Shown one piece after another: positions 35,234 to 54,052 of a stretch of DNA of 64,000 nucleotides. A program made the translations under genes and the position numbers. Each line of letters opens with the position of its first letter. Position 1 is the stretch's first letter. This stretch comes from Membranipora membranacea. Its lineage: Eukaryota > Bryozoa > Gymnolaemata > Cheilostomatida > Membraniporidae. The notes beneath the pieces are model-generated. The model did no database searches, had not been told where the DNA came from, and was given only the letters and a program-made list of their open reading frames with translations. The stretch is taken from positions 16,246,001 through 16,310,000 of the forward strand of contig OU612075.1 of assembly GCA_914767715.1 (NCBI GenBank), written 5' to 3'.

Positions 35234-35857
35234 ACTACCGCAACCAATTAATCTCCTGAAATCTTAGGACAAGTTTCTTATGACTATTAATCCGTTCTTA
35301 GACTTTATTTTATTACACAATTTTAGACACTAGCTAGGTTTTCATTTAATGATAAACTCCAAGGAATGGTTCCAGTTATGACTCTTTTCAGGGAAAACTG
35401 TCGTATTGACTTCTGAAATACTGGATTAGTTTGGTGCCCTGCCAAACTTCATCTTTGTTTATACATATTATGCTAGAGATTACTTAGAAAATTGATTACA
35501 TGACAAATTGTGAATGCCCATACTGGACAACTTGCTTTCTTGCCGGTATAAATGGTGTACTATCGTAAATCAACAATTGGAAGGTAATCAATCAACTGGA
35601 AGTTACATTTGATGACATAGCCTTAATAATTTCCATGAGATATTGCGATCATCCCATGTTGTAGAAGGTACGTCACACACTTGAGGCCCGTTTTACAGAT
35701 TCTTAATGTCTTCAGAGCCATTATTTGGGTTCCTTAATAAATCGCCTCCGCTTGATAGTGTATATTAAGTTAATCTCTAGCGACGTAAGCATAGCGTAGC
35801 GATGGAACATTTATGACCCTATACGCTGCAACTCATCAATCATTCCGGTTACCAGTA

Positions 35858-35870
35858 ACCAATATAAATA
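35858..35870 (+). promoter_or_regulatory. CCAAT/TATA-like element, copy B
   Basis: ACCAATATAAATA lies about 215 bp upstream of the start codon. Copy C reads ACCAATATAAATC at 56064-56075. It is the best core-promoter candidate in the shared 5' flank; its use is inferred. Confidence 0.35.
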
Positions 35871-36051
35871 AGCCATCCTGAAATGACGAGGCATATTGAT
35901 GGCACCCTTAATATGCTGCATGCAGACAGGGATAGCGTTGTCATTGTCTGTTTCAATAAGCAGGAATATGGTGAGGGTTCGCGGAGTTACATTAGGCAAC
36001 GTACTGTAATCACCAGTGCGCTATTCTTAGAGTCAGGATCGCATTTAACAA

Positions 36052-36078
36052 ATGAAAAGACGACAATCACAACACTAG
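36052..36078 (+). promoter_or_regulatory. short uORF, copy B, non-overlapping
   Basis: The shared upstream ATG here meets TAG after eight codons, four bases before the main ATG at 36083. In A and C the same uORF overlaps the main start. A C-to-T change relative to the other copies created the stop. Confidence 0.4.
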
Positions 36079-36082
36079 CTCA

Positions 36083-42079
<5,997 letters not shown>

Positions 42080-43092
42080 AGCTGACTACAATAAACTCGT
42101 AATCATAGAGCTTGGACTTGAAAATCAGAAGGTATCTACCTTGAAAACACTACCGAAAAAATAAACGCGCCACTTCTGAGCAGAGTCGGGAAATCTGTTT
42201 TCTTCAGCTGGTTCAAAGGAGTAGGTCAAGTTGACGCGCTCGTTCTTAGTAATGCCAATCAGGGATCAAGCTCTCATCGGAACTCTCAATGTGATAGGTA
42301 AGTACACTCACACTTCCTAGGTTTAGTTCAGAGGTATTTAGCAATTTTCACTAGTGAAAGTTAAAATTCTGTGTACCTATTTACTCAGTAAGATCATAAT
42401 GAATATTGTGATTATTGTCTAGACCTAGAAAATTGGTAATTCAATGTTGTAAGGAGGCTAGAGACATAATTGCCCTAGGAATTTGCTTCATATTGGTCAC
42501 CGATTGGTCTTTCATGATAAATGAACCATTCTTTATGGGCTCTGCAGTAGTTGGTGTCTTCGTAATTTTTACAACTTACCTTGCCCGTGTATTTCCTTCC
42601 TTTTATTTTCTGTATATGAGTCACTTTTTGTATTCCGGAAATATCCATACCAAGTTAATTTTTATTTCCTCTAGATTTGAGAGAGTAGCAGGTGTATCCA
42701 CATAACTCAAAACGACCCGTCATCACCGGAACCTGCACAGACATCATCTACATCAACATCCGCTGCTATTCCAAATGAACAGGGCACAAAAACATCTGAG
42801 TCGCCACCCATGCTTCCATCATCAATCTCTATCGTCATATCATACCATTGAAGTTGGCAAACAAGACAATACATATCTTGTTATCTACCTTAACTCTAGC
42901 ATTGCAGAAAAAATACAATAGTGAATTTAATCTGCTTGTCAAGCTGATTTTTGAGGATGAAAATAGACATGAAAACTTATTCTATCAACACTAAGGAAGA
43001 CCAAACTGACAATCAGCACTATTGATGCACCAATATGTGGAGGTAGTGTATCTGTGAGGCCTGTAACCTTCATTGGAGTAATGTATCTTTAA
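42080..43092 (+). pseudogene. spliced-looking gene relic of unknown family
   Basis: Protein-like codons resume immediately after copy B's TAG. Block 1 (42080-42297) reads ADYNKLVIIELGLENQ onward to LVLSNANQGSSSHRNSQCD and ends at a good donor AG-GTAAGT. Its frame is broken by one base at the six-A run 42156-42161. Block 2 (42692-42851) follows the acceptor TAGCAG and joins block 1 in phase (2+1 nt). It is Ser/Thr/Pro-rich and ends in TGA. An overlapping frame (42800-42994) and another (42994-43092) continue protein-like sequence (LLVKLIFEDENR, DAPICGGSVSVRP), suggesting further frameshifts. It is absent from units A and C. I do not recognise the family. Confidence 0.4.
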
Positions 43093-46000
43093 TGGAATTT
43101 AAGGCATTATTACATTGTAAATTGTCGCATCCGTTTAACACACTTGTACAAGCTTGCAGAACTCAGTCACAAAATGTTATGATGAAAAGAAACACACTCC
43201 TATCTATGATATACACGTTATAACACTATATTTCATTGAGATACATCGACATTAATTTGTACTGTCTGTCTTTTTTTGTAAATTTTGAACAATTGTTAGC
43301 TCCCCTGTGTCAATATTTTCTATGATCCATCTTGCTCCCCTTCTCTCAATTATAATCATTTAAATTTATTACTTCATTTCTTATTATTCTCCGATCAATA
43401 ATACGGTTATGATAAGCTGTTATAACATGATGTTGTGGCCTAACCTAACCCGTGCCATCATCCCTAAAAAATGTGAAAGGTATTTTTTGGCAGACTATAA
43501 TATTTCTAGCAGTCATCTTTTCTTTACATAGCCAAAGTGATGAAGTAATAAAACTGATTTACCTTATTTACTACAACTTTCACAAATATAATAACTGATT
43601 AGCACACACTTAAAAGAAGGTTGTTTAGACAACAAGTGGTCTGGAATTGAGGGTTGAGGTAATAGCTGTCATTTATTCGAAATGAATGTTAGTTGTAAAA
43701 CACCCCTATTGGACCAATGACAGGCCTGTTGAACTACTCCTCAAAGAAAAATAACTACATATTTGATCAAAAACAAGCAGGAAAAGCCGAGCCATTCCGT
43801 TGGTGAGCTGTGAAATAATATTAAAAGTATTCTTAAATGTGTAAAGAACTGAAGTGCGAAAATTAAAATGATCTAAAATCTTTAGCATCATGCATGTATA
43901 GCTTTTGATGGCGTCCATGTTGGCAGTGGAAATGTACAGTAAAATAGGGGGAAATTTCGATTGATGCTCTTTCCTGGCCTGTGAAAAAGTGTTCACTGTA
44001 TAGGATTTGACATAAGTGATGTATATTGAAATACAGTTTTCAAGCTAAATTTTGAATGGTTATTCATGGTGAGTAACACGTTTTGAAGCAGGCTGTTGGA
44101 GCTTGCAAGATATCATGAATCAAATATAACATAATGGGGAAATAAATAGAGGCGTTGTACCAATACAATTTTCCAAATCACGAATTTAATTATAACGTGT
44201 GCACCAGTTCCCTTAACATGTATTAAAACTTACAGGCTTAGTTGCCCCCATTGTTTAAGTAAACTCCTAACTACATTATTATCAAAAACAAATAATGAGG
44301 TTTTACTTGTTCCACATCAACAACTTGTTTTACTTTGATCAAATCAATTATTGCAAAATTATAATACCATTATGAGAGAGCTCTAATAATAAACAAGCCG
44401 GACATTCCTCAACAAAAAGCGCAACAGCGATTCCCCTGTAACTCATTGCCTCAACCAACATGATTTTTAATGACCTTTTCACAAAATTTATTGAAAATTC
44501 TCAATAAGTACTATATTAAAGCTACTGCTGCGAGTCAGGGAAATATGTTTTCATTTAATTCTACATAGCTCTACGATAACTAATTGTGGCTTCAATCATT
44601 TTGTCACCAAATTAAATTCAGAGACAGATGGCTACCACCACAGGGAGATAAATAAAAGGACTATGTGACTATCTTATTTTGCACCATTATTGTTGTCGCC
44701 ATAGAACAAAGATGATTATTGTTTCCTTTCTTAAAACAGAAACACTTTTCATAACGGTCATTCTATGTGAATTAATTTTCCTAACTTGATAAAATTAACA
44801 TAATGACTGAAACTTGAGGACCTTCCAGCACCTGGTCAGTGACAGATATTTCAAATCAATTTCCTTTGAACAATTGTTCGATTCACCTTAAATCTTTGTC
44901 ATTATGCATAAGATGCAGTCCGTTTCTGATCATGGAGGACCAGTCAAAAACCATGTTGCCTTTTAAAATTCTCTAATACAACAGCATGTACTGTTACAAT
45001 ATTAAATTAAATTTAAATTGTTAGCACTTATGCCTGCCTCGCTTCCAACTCTTTTAATCATGTAGACTGTAGAGGGTCGTAAACCTAGCCCGTGTATTTG
45101 CTTTAGAGAAAGACACCAAGAAACTTAACTGACTCTTGTTTTTTCCACAGCTAGCCCTTAATGGCGTTTGGGCTGGCTGTGGGTTTTGCAGCCAACTTTT
45201 ATGCATATGTGATCTGTACCAGCCATACATTTCAAGCATTCAAACCACTAAGCGGTCCAATGGTCAATGGCATGAGGGCTAGGTGGTTACCTGCCATAAC
45301 CAGCGGGATCACAGCTCCACTGTTGACATTGATGCAGGCAGTTTTGATTAATTAGCCTGTCACCTCTTGAGACATTGCATTTTAATTGTAATAACTAAAC
45401 CCATGTTGACCACTATGAAAATGCAATCGGCTACCTGTCTCATGACCAACACACATAATTATATCAGCAATTAATACCTATTACTAACAACCTGCTACCC
45501 AAACAGGACAGAACTGAAATAGGTGAGGACAAAAACAATTGTGATAAGGTGTAGTATTATCCTTGAAAACCATAAAGCCACAGCCACAAAATGGCTGAGA
45601 GGTAATCATCCTTATAACTCTTTATATATAGCATACAAATGTTCCCTTATTATATTTGTATATGTAAGTACACCCACCAGACGAGATTAAGTGGTGTGCC
45701 TTGTAAGCAGTGAACAAGTCTCTTGTGCAGCAAAGTGAATCCTAGTTAGTTAGTCCACTCTCTCTATTTAGCTGAGGATGTCGACTGGAAGCAACCTTTA
45801 GAGTCCTAGCATTGGGGGCCGTAGCCCTAGTACTTTCATGTCATGGATATTACATGATCAGATAATATGTAAATGGTATTAACAGTTTTATCACATGGAA
45901 GGTTCCATCAATTACAAGGACGACAAGTGACGAGTACCTCACAATAAAGGGCGAAGGGTCATTTCCAACTGCTGTTTGTCAGCGGATTCTGGTTGGACCA

Positions 46001-46954
46001 CGTTTTAAATATTGACATCATTGAAAAACATGACAGCTCAAAGACTAGGACTAGAGAACAACCAGATGGTAAACCGATATGACATTCATTGTCCTGTCTT
46101 TCAGAAGGGGCTCGCCGAGGTAATTCAAAACAAACTGGGTCTAGGTCTCATGGACCCATAGAACACAAGCCTCACATAAAACAAGTTTTAATAATAAGCA
46201 TAACTGTTGATGATGAAAAATTGGCTCTCAAGCAATTCACATTATATGTAATAAAGCAGAATAGAGATTCACCGATTCAAAAGGGTATTGTTTACATTAC
46301 ACCTTTGATGTGAGCCAGCTGGGAGAAGCTGTTGAATAATGAAAATACCACAAAAATGTTTCACAGCCTGGGTTGCCATACATGCCATAATAACAGCTTA
46401 CATGGAGATCTATTTGCCCTCTTTATGAACATACATGTCAGGTGTTGAAGCAAGGCGTAGTGTCAGCTGTCTCTTTCATTGACAGGGACCTTTTTATTAG
46501 ACCGAAGAACTGGAGTGGAGAATGGATACTCCACATCTTCTACTATTGTGGATGCTCATTTTTTTCTTAGCTGTGAGTGTTGAAGATACACTGATACCTT
46601 CATTCCTGTGTGTGTTCAATAAATGAGACCTGCATCACAATTAGTTTACACATGCCTCATTCTACATAATAGGCTGTATAAAATTATCATTGTGATCTAC
46701 TTAGCATTTATACATACCACACCTTGTTGTGGGGGATAGAAATAAGCTCATGCACTAGCAATCATCTTCGACGGTCGCGACGGTTGCGAAGATCGTGTCA
46801 TGAACTGTCTTGGTTACCACAGAAAATGGCGCATAAAAATTTTACTCGATGGCTTGCATCCATGGATGAATATGCAAACTTTACCGGTTAGTTCACAGCC
46901 AAAGGTGAATATGCAAATACCGGGTAGACCAGAGGACAATAGTATCAATAAGAT
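43093..46954. other. intergenic spacer between units B and C, left part
   Basis: AT-rich unique sequence. An open frame at 45161-45355 follows a fair acceptor (TTTTTTCCACAG) and has a hydrophobic start (MAFGLAVGFAANFYAYV), but no family can be supported. I see no other gene. Confidence 0.45.
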
Positions 46955-47030
46955 GGGTTTGCGGTTGACATGAGAGCAGGTATCTGCCTGCTGGGTTTGC
47001 GGTTGACATGAGAGCAGGTATCTGCCTGCC
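46955..47030. repeat. 38-bp tandem repeat, two copies
   Basis: Two copies start gggtttgcggttgacatgag at 46955 and 46993 and are identical except for the last base. Confidence 0.9.
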
Positions 47031-47090
47031 GATCACTTTGCAAGTGACCTTCATACATCTTAGTTATGATTTATTTGTTGCTCACATGTT

Positions 47091-47159
47091 GATAACCCCG
47101 AGGGGAGGATTTTGATAACCCTGAGGGGAGGATTTTGATAACCCTGAGGGGAGGATTTT
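47091..47159. repeat. 23-bp tandem repeat, three copies
   Basis: Three head-to-tail copies of gataaccctgaggggagg plus four or five T/A-rich bases start at 47091, 47114 and 47137. The first copy has one C/T difference. Confidence 0.9.
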
Positions 47160-49352
47160 ATTCTTGTATTATTGTCATACTTTGTAGAGCGTGTGTCAAA
47201 GGTGTGGTCAGCTCGGGACCGATAGTCTCGTTGTTACCAACAGGCCAGGACAACGACATCCGGTTTGCTACTGAATTATATATATCATGTATTTTATTCG
47301 TCAATTCATTATATTCATAATGTTTGCTTGACACGTTCTGACAGCGGCCGTTATGAGCCCTGCCAATACTTTATGGCCCTTTCTGGGTAACTCCCTATGA
47401 TTAAGATTCCCTTTTTCATAGACAGGTTTCCAAACAAAATAAAGTGAGTAGTCTTGAACATATAAACATGGACAGGCTTCCAAACAGGGATCACAGGATT
47501 ACCAAAAGAAAACTGTTAATATATATTAAACCAGCATACAACATAGGTGAAATAACAAGGGAGTTGTTTACCCAACATCAAGGAGCAGAAAACTCGTCAA
47601 ACTTCTTGTGAGCATCGCAAAGAATAAATAATCATGTTTTGTAAGTGGCCTTGGCCTGAATCCTTTGCAATTCAGATTCAGAGAACTTTTAGATGATTGA
47701 ACAGTCAGAGGAATATGCCAATCAGATTGTGCAAAGCCTAATCCTACTAATCACTTCGCTCAAAATCTACACCCTTTTTAGTCTTTGAACTGGGCAACTT
47801 TCATTTCAAAAACCTTCACTCAGTAGATATTTATAGTTCAATCAAGCTGTGAATGATATGGGAACAAGATCTCTTATAGGTATAGTTTATCTCAACAAGG
47901 GAAGATCGGATGGCATTTTTGACAGTTTGTAGATTAAAGACCCCAGGCTTCAATACACAAAAATTTATTACTCCCAAAATGGGACATCTGTATGAGGAGA
48001 TTAAGAATGATGAAGCTGAAATCAAGCGTATTAAAATTGAATTCATTGCCTGAGATTGACATAAAAATGTGTTGGCAGAGTATATGGATTCTCTCATCGA
48101 AAAATTTTGTATCATTGTAAGCCATAAAATATACATTTTCCTACCTATGCCATGACCAGCAGGATTTAATATTATAAAATCAGTAAAATTGACGATTCAT
48201 GGCATCTGTCAATAGGTAGGCGAATAGGACCAAATTAGAAAACAGAGTTATTTTAATCTCATCCCTATTCAGCAGTCTTTTTTGCTACTGGCCATGATGA
48301 TATCATCCTATCTATGTAGCAAGTCAAGTGGGATTGCTACTAGGCCTTTAGAATAATTATGATATATGAGAGTAATGATGTGATTCGCTGTCATATAAAC
48401 AGATATATGCTTCTGGTGTGATAATGCATAATCTAATTCTTCTCTCTGATAAAGAAGTATGAACCCTTGACACAATATCATCGATGGAACTTTCTGTGTC
48501 GGATATCATTTCCAGTTTAACTATAATATGCCATTGCATCAGTGTACTAGACCTCCGCAATTTTTTATGCCAAGCAAATAAACTATTGTTAGTACATAAC
48601 TAACCCGTGTGTACCTTGGTTACAGGAACTAGTTACAGTATGGAACTTATGCTCGATACAATTAAAAATAAAAGGAGAGATTATTATCAACTGTATTCAT
48701 CTTTTGAGGAGTTTTCTTCTCTGATTCGATAAAAGTCTGCACGGTAATCTCAGGCAGTCAATCTCACCATTAAAGCAGAAATGACAAGTGCAGGGTCACC
48801 ATACACTATTTTAAAGAACTCAAAATGTTATACAAGCTCCTAGGTCCTCAAGATCCTGACAAATTCTCTGAATTTCTAAGAATTTTTTCGCAAAACTGTT
48901 TTCGATTTTGAAGCAACCATTGGCTCCAAGGCTGCAGTAGAGGCAGTAGAGGCAGTAAGCCTAGGAATGATATTCAATCTTAAGTGATCTAGTGTATTAT
49001 AAGGTATATACGGATGACAGCTCTATTTTATTGTTGAGCATGCCTCATAACTTTATTTCCACCTGTCATTTCTACTTTTTGATCTTGGACTGAGTATATA
49101 ACGGTAGTGACTTACACTTGTATCATGAAAGTTTAGGGGGAGAAGAACTAACACGGATGTGATGGTTTTAATTTCAGGCCATTCACATGACACTCTGGAA
49201 AGTTAAACAGATGAATGTGCATTTGTACTGACCTCCCAACAAACTTTGAAAGCAAATTGGCGCAAAACATGGAGCGATCCAGTCTTTGAAATAGCATGTG
49301 ATTGGACCCCTTGCTTTTCACACCTACGTTTCCGCCAGGCAACCACCCAAAA
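47160..49352. other. intergenic spacer before unit C
   Basis: AT-rich sequence without recognisable coding or element structure. The part just before 49353 cannot be compared with unit A because the window starts there. Confidence 0.5.
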
Positions 49353-49898
49353 AAACAGTAAAGAAATCTCGCTGTGTGGCATTTTTTCCGAATGCAGAGG
49401 AAATAATTGAAGATTGAACACTTTGTGTGTTCTCACGGTGACATCATTTGGCAGACACTAAAACTTGGAATAGGAATTGGAACCAACAAAATAGCTTTTC
49501 CATTGTTATAACATTTCCGATTTTTACCATGCGACAAAACCAATTACACATTTGCGAGATTACCGCTGTCGATCAATGCAGACATCTGACACGATGCATG
49601 TCATCGACACTCCATGTCTTCCGTATAAGATAGTCACACATTGCGTTCCGCCCATAATATTCTACTTAAATGAACCTCATGTGATCCATTTGCGGTGTGG
49701 CATGCGATCAGAAATACATTGACTGCGTATTTCGGTCTATATGCTCATTCAGCAGTTTCTCGATGCTTGTCCGGGTCAAGCTTGCTTGGTCAAATCCGTT
49801 ATGGTCTAAGGATAACTCTTTCTACGTATTTGATTACTATGATTCTGATTGGATGTTGATGACGGCCACATATGAGTTAAACCTTTCATCACCTTTCT

Positions 49899-50727
49899 GT
49901 TTTGGGCTCATAAAAAAATAGAAAGCTCATCATAGAGTCATTAATGAAGAGACGGACATAGTGTGCTCACTATCAGTTTCTGAATGCTCTGGCCAAGGGT
50001 ATTATGACAAATGGAACTAATAGGTCGGTTTACATTGCTATCTGGACATAGCCTCTTAGCTGTTGGACGTAATCTAGTTGTGTAATGTACATCTTCGCCA
50101 GTATTTAGAGAGATTGTCCGTTGAGTCATTGTAGATGGTTAGTCAGTCAGTGGCTAGAAAGCCTCTTATTCTAGAGCTGGAAATTGAACTTGAGGCCTCA
50201 TTCCCTAAGATCTAGACCACAAACGGCTAGACCATAATTTGAGAAGTGATGTCATAAAGTGTGAATTGTGAAGCAAGGGCAGTCATATTTCTTTTCAACT
50301 AGACACAAGAATCAATGAACTTTTCATGGTAAAATAAACATGGTTCTGTTTTGGGCTCAAGGTCATCATAAAAAAATAGAAAGCTTGCTGTAGAGTAATT
50401 AATGAGGAAACGGGTAAAATGTGCTCACTATTCAGTTTCTGGCCAAGGGACCTATAATGATTAATGGAACTAATAGGTTCGGTTACATTGTTATCTTGTC
50501 AAGGCCTCGTAGCTGTTGGAACTGAGGCAATATAGTCGTGTAATGCACATCAGATTGTATGTGGTCTTTAAGCGGCTAGTAAGCTAGGGAGCCCCATAAT
50601 CTAGAGCTGGAAATTGAATTTGAGGCCTCATGATCTTGGGTTTGAAGCACAAATTGCTAGACCATATCTATTTGGGAAGTGACAACACAGGAATCAATGA
50701 ATTTTTCATGGTAAAACAAAACATTGC
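49899..50727. repeat. diverged local tandem duplication in unit C
   Basis: 49899-50340 and 50343-50727 both correspond to unit A 540-925 (gttctgggctcaaggtcatc... to ...tttttcatggtaaaa). The second is much closer to unit A than the first, so the first is an older or faster-changing copy. Confidence 0.8.
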
Positions 50728-51150
50728 GCTGCTAGCAATGTTACCATTTCATTCTAAGAATCATGCCCCCTAGAAGTATTTCAAAGTTAATAACAAACTT
50801 TTAAAATGTGGCTTTTACAGGATGGTGAACCCCAAGAGGTTATCACAACATTTTCATAATTATATTACTATTGAGACCCGATCCTGAAACCCGATCCGGC
50901 TTCCCTCCTCTAGCTTCACAGGGGTGAAAATTGTCCAGCATCGACAAAAATATTGTAGGCCTACGTTGGTCATTGCAACCATTTATTATAATTCCACAAT
51001 ACAACCTGGTTTAGTACCCGCTGTCAGTGGTTTTAGAGGGAAACAAACAACAACTTCACAGTTCAAATTTTGGTTTGTCACATTTGAGGTAAGAATTTGA
51101 GTGATGAAATCGTAACAAATGATCAGGATTGACTGGAATAAGAGCTAGAT

Positions 51151-51447
51151 ATGATAGGTTGTCCGTCATTCCAAACAACCATCCTAAGTGTGAGACTTGT
51201 TCTCTTGACCTCAAGAATTCTATATGAATGCCACAGCAGCGGCAGCACTTCTGGCATAAAAGACATTTTTCAGAAAAACCATATGTCCCTTAACAAAGGG
51301 CGCAAACTAATGACCATGACATGGCATGACAAACTTTGTATGGAAGTATTTGCACCCTTCATTGGAAGAAAACAGCGGCAATATATTTTCTTGACAAGTC
51401 AGTTGGATAATATGGCATATTTAAACTTTTTTCTTTATCATATTTAA
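51151..51447 (+). pseudogene. possible piggyBac-type transposase fragment (unit C)
   Basis: This is the sister of 1394-1708. It keeps LNKGRKLMTMTWHDKLCMEV with Gly to Cys, and diverges after it. Same reasoning and uncertainty as for unit A. Confidence 0.3.
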
Positions 51448-52959
51448 ACAATCCAAGGTCATAAAGCATATGACAAGAGATTGTAAAAAATTTGGGCAGT
51501 GACATATATAGGTTTTTCCTATATCAATAAAATTGGTAATAATAAATAAATTTATAATGGCAAAATCTCACACTACCCCGCAAAAAAACGATATATAATA
51601 TATGACTCGAAGTCTTCAATATCATATTAATATGATAAGTTTCTACCCGGGTACACAAGGCGCAAGACTAACTCGGAACTCACAAAATTTAATTTTAAGA
51701 TATCCTGCACGGTCAAGTAATTACACTCAATACGTTCAAACCCAAAGTAGATTTAGTTTCGGATATTTTTTCTCATTATTCTGCATCCAAAGGGGTTTTC
51801 AATTTTAGAACCTTACACCTCTCTTATCTGCTAACATGTCTGGAGGGAGAGTTTCAAATTAAGCAAACAATAAGTCGCCAAGAACAAAGCCTTCAGGGTA
51901 AACCAATCTCCATATACAAGATAGTTTTGATAAAGAGCCGATTCCTCGAATCGATGTGGCATCCGACTTGATTTCTTAAATCCTTTATTCAAAGCTGCAA
52001 TCACGAATTAATCAATCTAACAGGCACAGATAGTTTTGCTTGCATCTTAAAATCTCTATAGATATTTAGGCCTGAATAAAAGGATTTTGGAGCTACTTTT
52101 ACAATAATACAAAGTATCCCTATTCTGAAGCCTAGTTCGGTTTTTGTTCAGTTGGTAGGCACTGAACTGATATTCAAAAAAAGGCAGCCAATTCAATTAT
52201 AAAGTTGCTAAAGCCGGAAGGATGGACAATGTAAGAACTGCTTAAATAATCATATCCAGGAATGAAACATAAGCAATGCCAAGCAAGCAAGCCAACAAAG
52301 TTTTCTCCCGATCAACAAATAGAAACTTTTCATCAATCTGCACCTGTAGCAGCTCATGGTGCTAGTTCCACTATTTATCCACAGAAACTGCTTAATGGAT
52401 ACTGGACTTCTGTTACCAGGATCTCCTTGATACTCGTGTCATGAAGGCTGTAGTGCCAAAGGAATAAATAAGCTTCCATTCATCAGAAAAATAACAGAGC
52501 GGAAATGCTGCATGTTGGCAATCCTTTTAAGCGATTATTATCTGGTGTGGTCACGATGAGTAGGCATATCATCTCTGATGCACACCGCATCTGAAACAAG
52601 CAGACATGTTTTTTTGCCGAGAGGAAGAGCCAACGTGCGGCTTAAGGACATGCCAGATGAAGGATAACTACTGACCAATGATATGCATTGACCAGAAACC
52701 ATGCATGGTTGCGACCCTAGCAAAGTATGATCAGGGATCTACAGTTAAGCTTGAACCCACATATAAAATCATATTTTTTTGCAAATGACCACAACATCTC
52801 ATATCAGATAGCTGATTTCAATGATTCAGGTCTGGTAAATGAAGACCATACAATTGACCCTTGGTAATCCGTGATTCTATCTTCAACTGTCCCCACCATA
52901 ATAAAGTGTGATGAATCATTTCCATAAGTGTTCCATAACTCCAACTCCAAAGTCCGACC

Positions 52960-54052
52960 AAATCATTTAGGTTGCTGGAGAGAAAACCATCCCCGATGTA
53001 CTATTCGACCATGTTAACTTAAACATTACAAAGAGCATTCTCCGTCTTTTTACCAAAGCTGGCAATTCGAATAACTAAATCTTACCAAATTCACAAGACA
53101 CACAATATATGCTGCATATTATACAAATTATACTACTATATATTGTCGATCATTTGCCAATTTATTTCGATTTCTGATTTATTGTTATTCTTGTTTTCGT
53201 TATCGAAGAAGTTCACCCATGGATTGATGACCTAGAATAACATGACTTAGCTTTATCCAATTGGTAAACATACTGACTGCCAGTGACTGCATGATATGAT
53301 ACCCTTTCTCTAGCGGGAAATCAATAATTCGCTCCCTCACATATCCCAAGCTTGTGCGGTACACATGTCAAATAAACATACCTAGTCCGCTTACAGTTTT
53401 TAGGGAGAACCACTGACAACCGAGCCTGTGCAATGGATTTGAAATAAACATGACCTTGAGACTGAGTTATGCCCTGGATTGTTTTCGCATAGTCCTTACC
53501 TTTACATACCTTAGTAACCTCAGCAGAAAATATCCTAAATTCCAAGCTTTTGTATATTCCTTGTCTCACGATGACACATTCTGGGCAGGATGTAAAAGCT
53601 GAGAGAGATGTGATTGGGGTATACACATATAAACTGTCTATCAAAAAACACCTCCTTTCTAGAAGCAATCAATTACAGGCTTCCATTCCAGCAATATGAG
53701 GTCACCGGAGTTATAATTAATCACCTGATGTATGACATTTCTTTTTTAGTGAGATCACAAGGTTGATAGATTGGGACAAAAAACAGACATAAATTAATTC
53801 AATTTTCACCTATTTTACTATGTGATTGCACACATCACCAAAGGCTCTTGTGACATTGAGAGCGGGCATTAAATTGATTGATGGGAAAAAATAGCCATGA
53901 ATGATACTTTGATATGGATAGGTTGAGACAAAAATTTCACAGTAGGTCCGGGTTTGTAACACAGCATCACTTCCATAGAGGTGTGAAGTGTTGGCAGTAT
54001 TCACCATTTTCTGTAGTCGAGAACTAGTGAAATTTATGGCTAGTTTACATAT
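52960..54052. repeat. Segment b of unit C
   Basis: It begins inside segment b (matching 31395 onward in unit B) and ends at the match to about 32770. It lacks about 280 bp present in unit B at 32060-32340. No gene is supported. Confidence 0.8.

Larger units (their letters stand above)
32931..36051. other. 5' flank of zinc-finger gene copy B
   Basis: 33540-36051 matches unit C from about 54055, and unit A from about 15940. 32931-33540 is mostly private. Two antisense frames in it are shared with other units: 34745-35233 (162 codons) and 35811-35999 (62 codons). Both probably reflect recent duplication, not coding function. Confidence 0.6.
49353..52935. repeat. Segment a of unit C
   Basis: This is the counterpart of 1-8856 without the MITE and without the 5-kb TTAA element, so it shows both empty sites (about 51623-51630 and 51865-51868). 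It has one addition of its own, a local tandem duplication at 49899-50727. The break at 52935 leads directly into segment b with about 1.8 kb less than unit A. Confidence 0.88.

Noticed and set aside
43706-43996. 96-codon antisense frame in the B-C spacer
   Set aside because: No recognisable domain, splice context or copy elsewhere in the window.
45161-45355. Hydrophobic frame MAFGLAVGFAANF... resembling an aquaporin helix
   Set aside because: Only a loose likeness to one membrane segment. The NPA motif is absent, the acceptor puts TAG in this frame, and the opposite strand is equally open.
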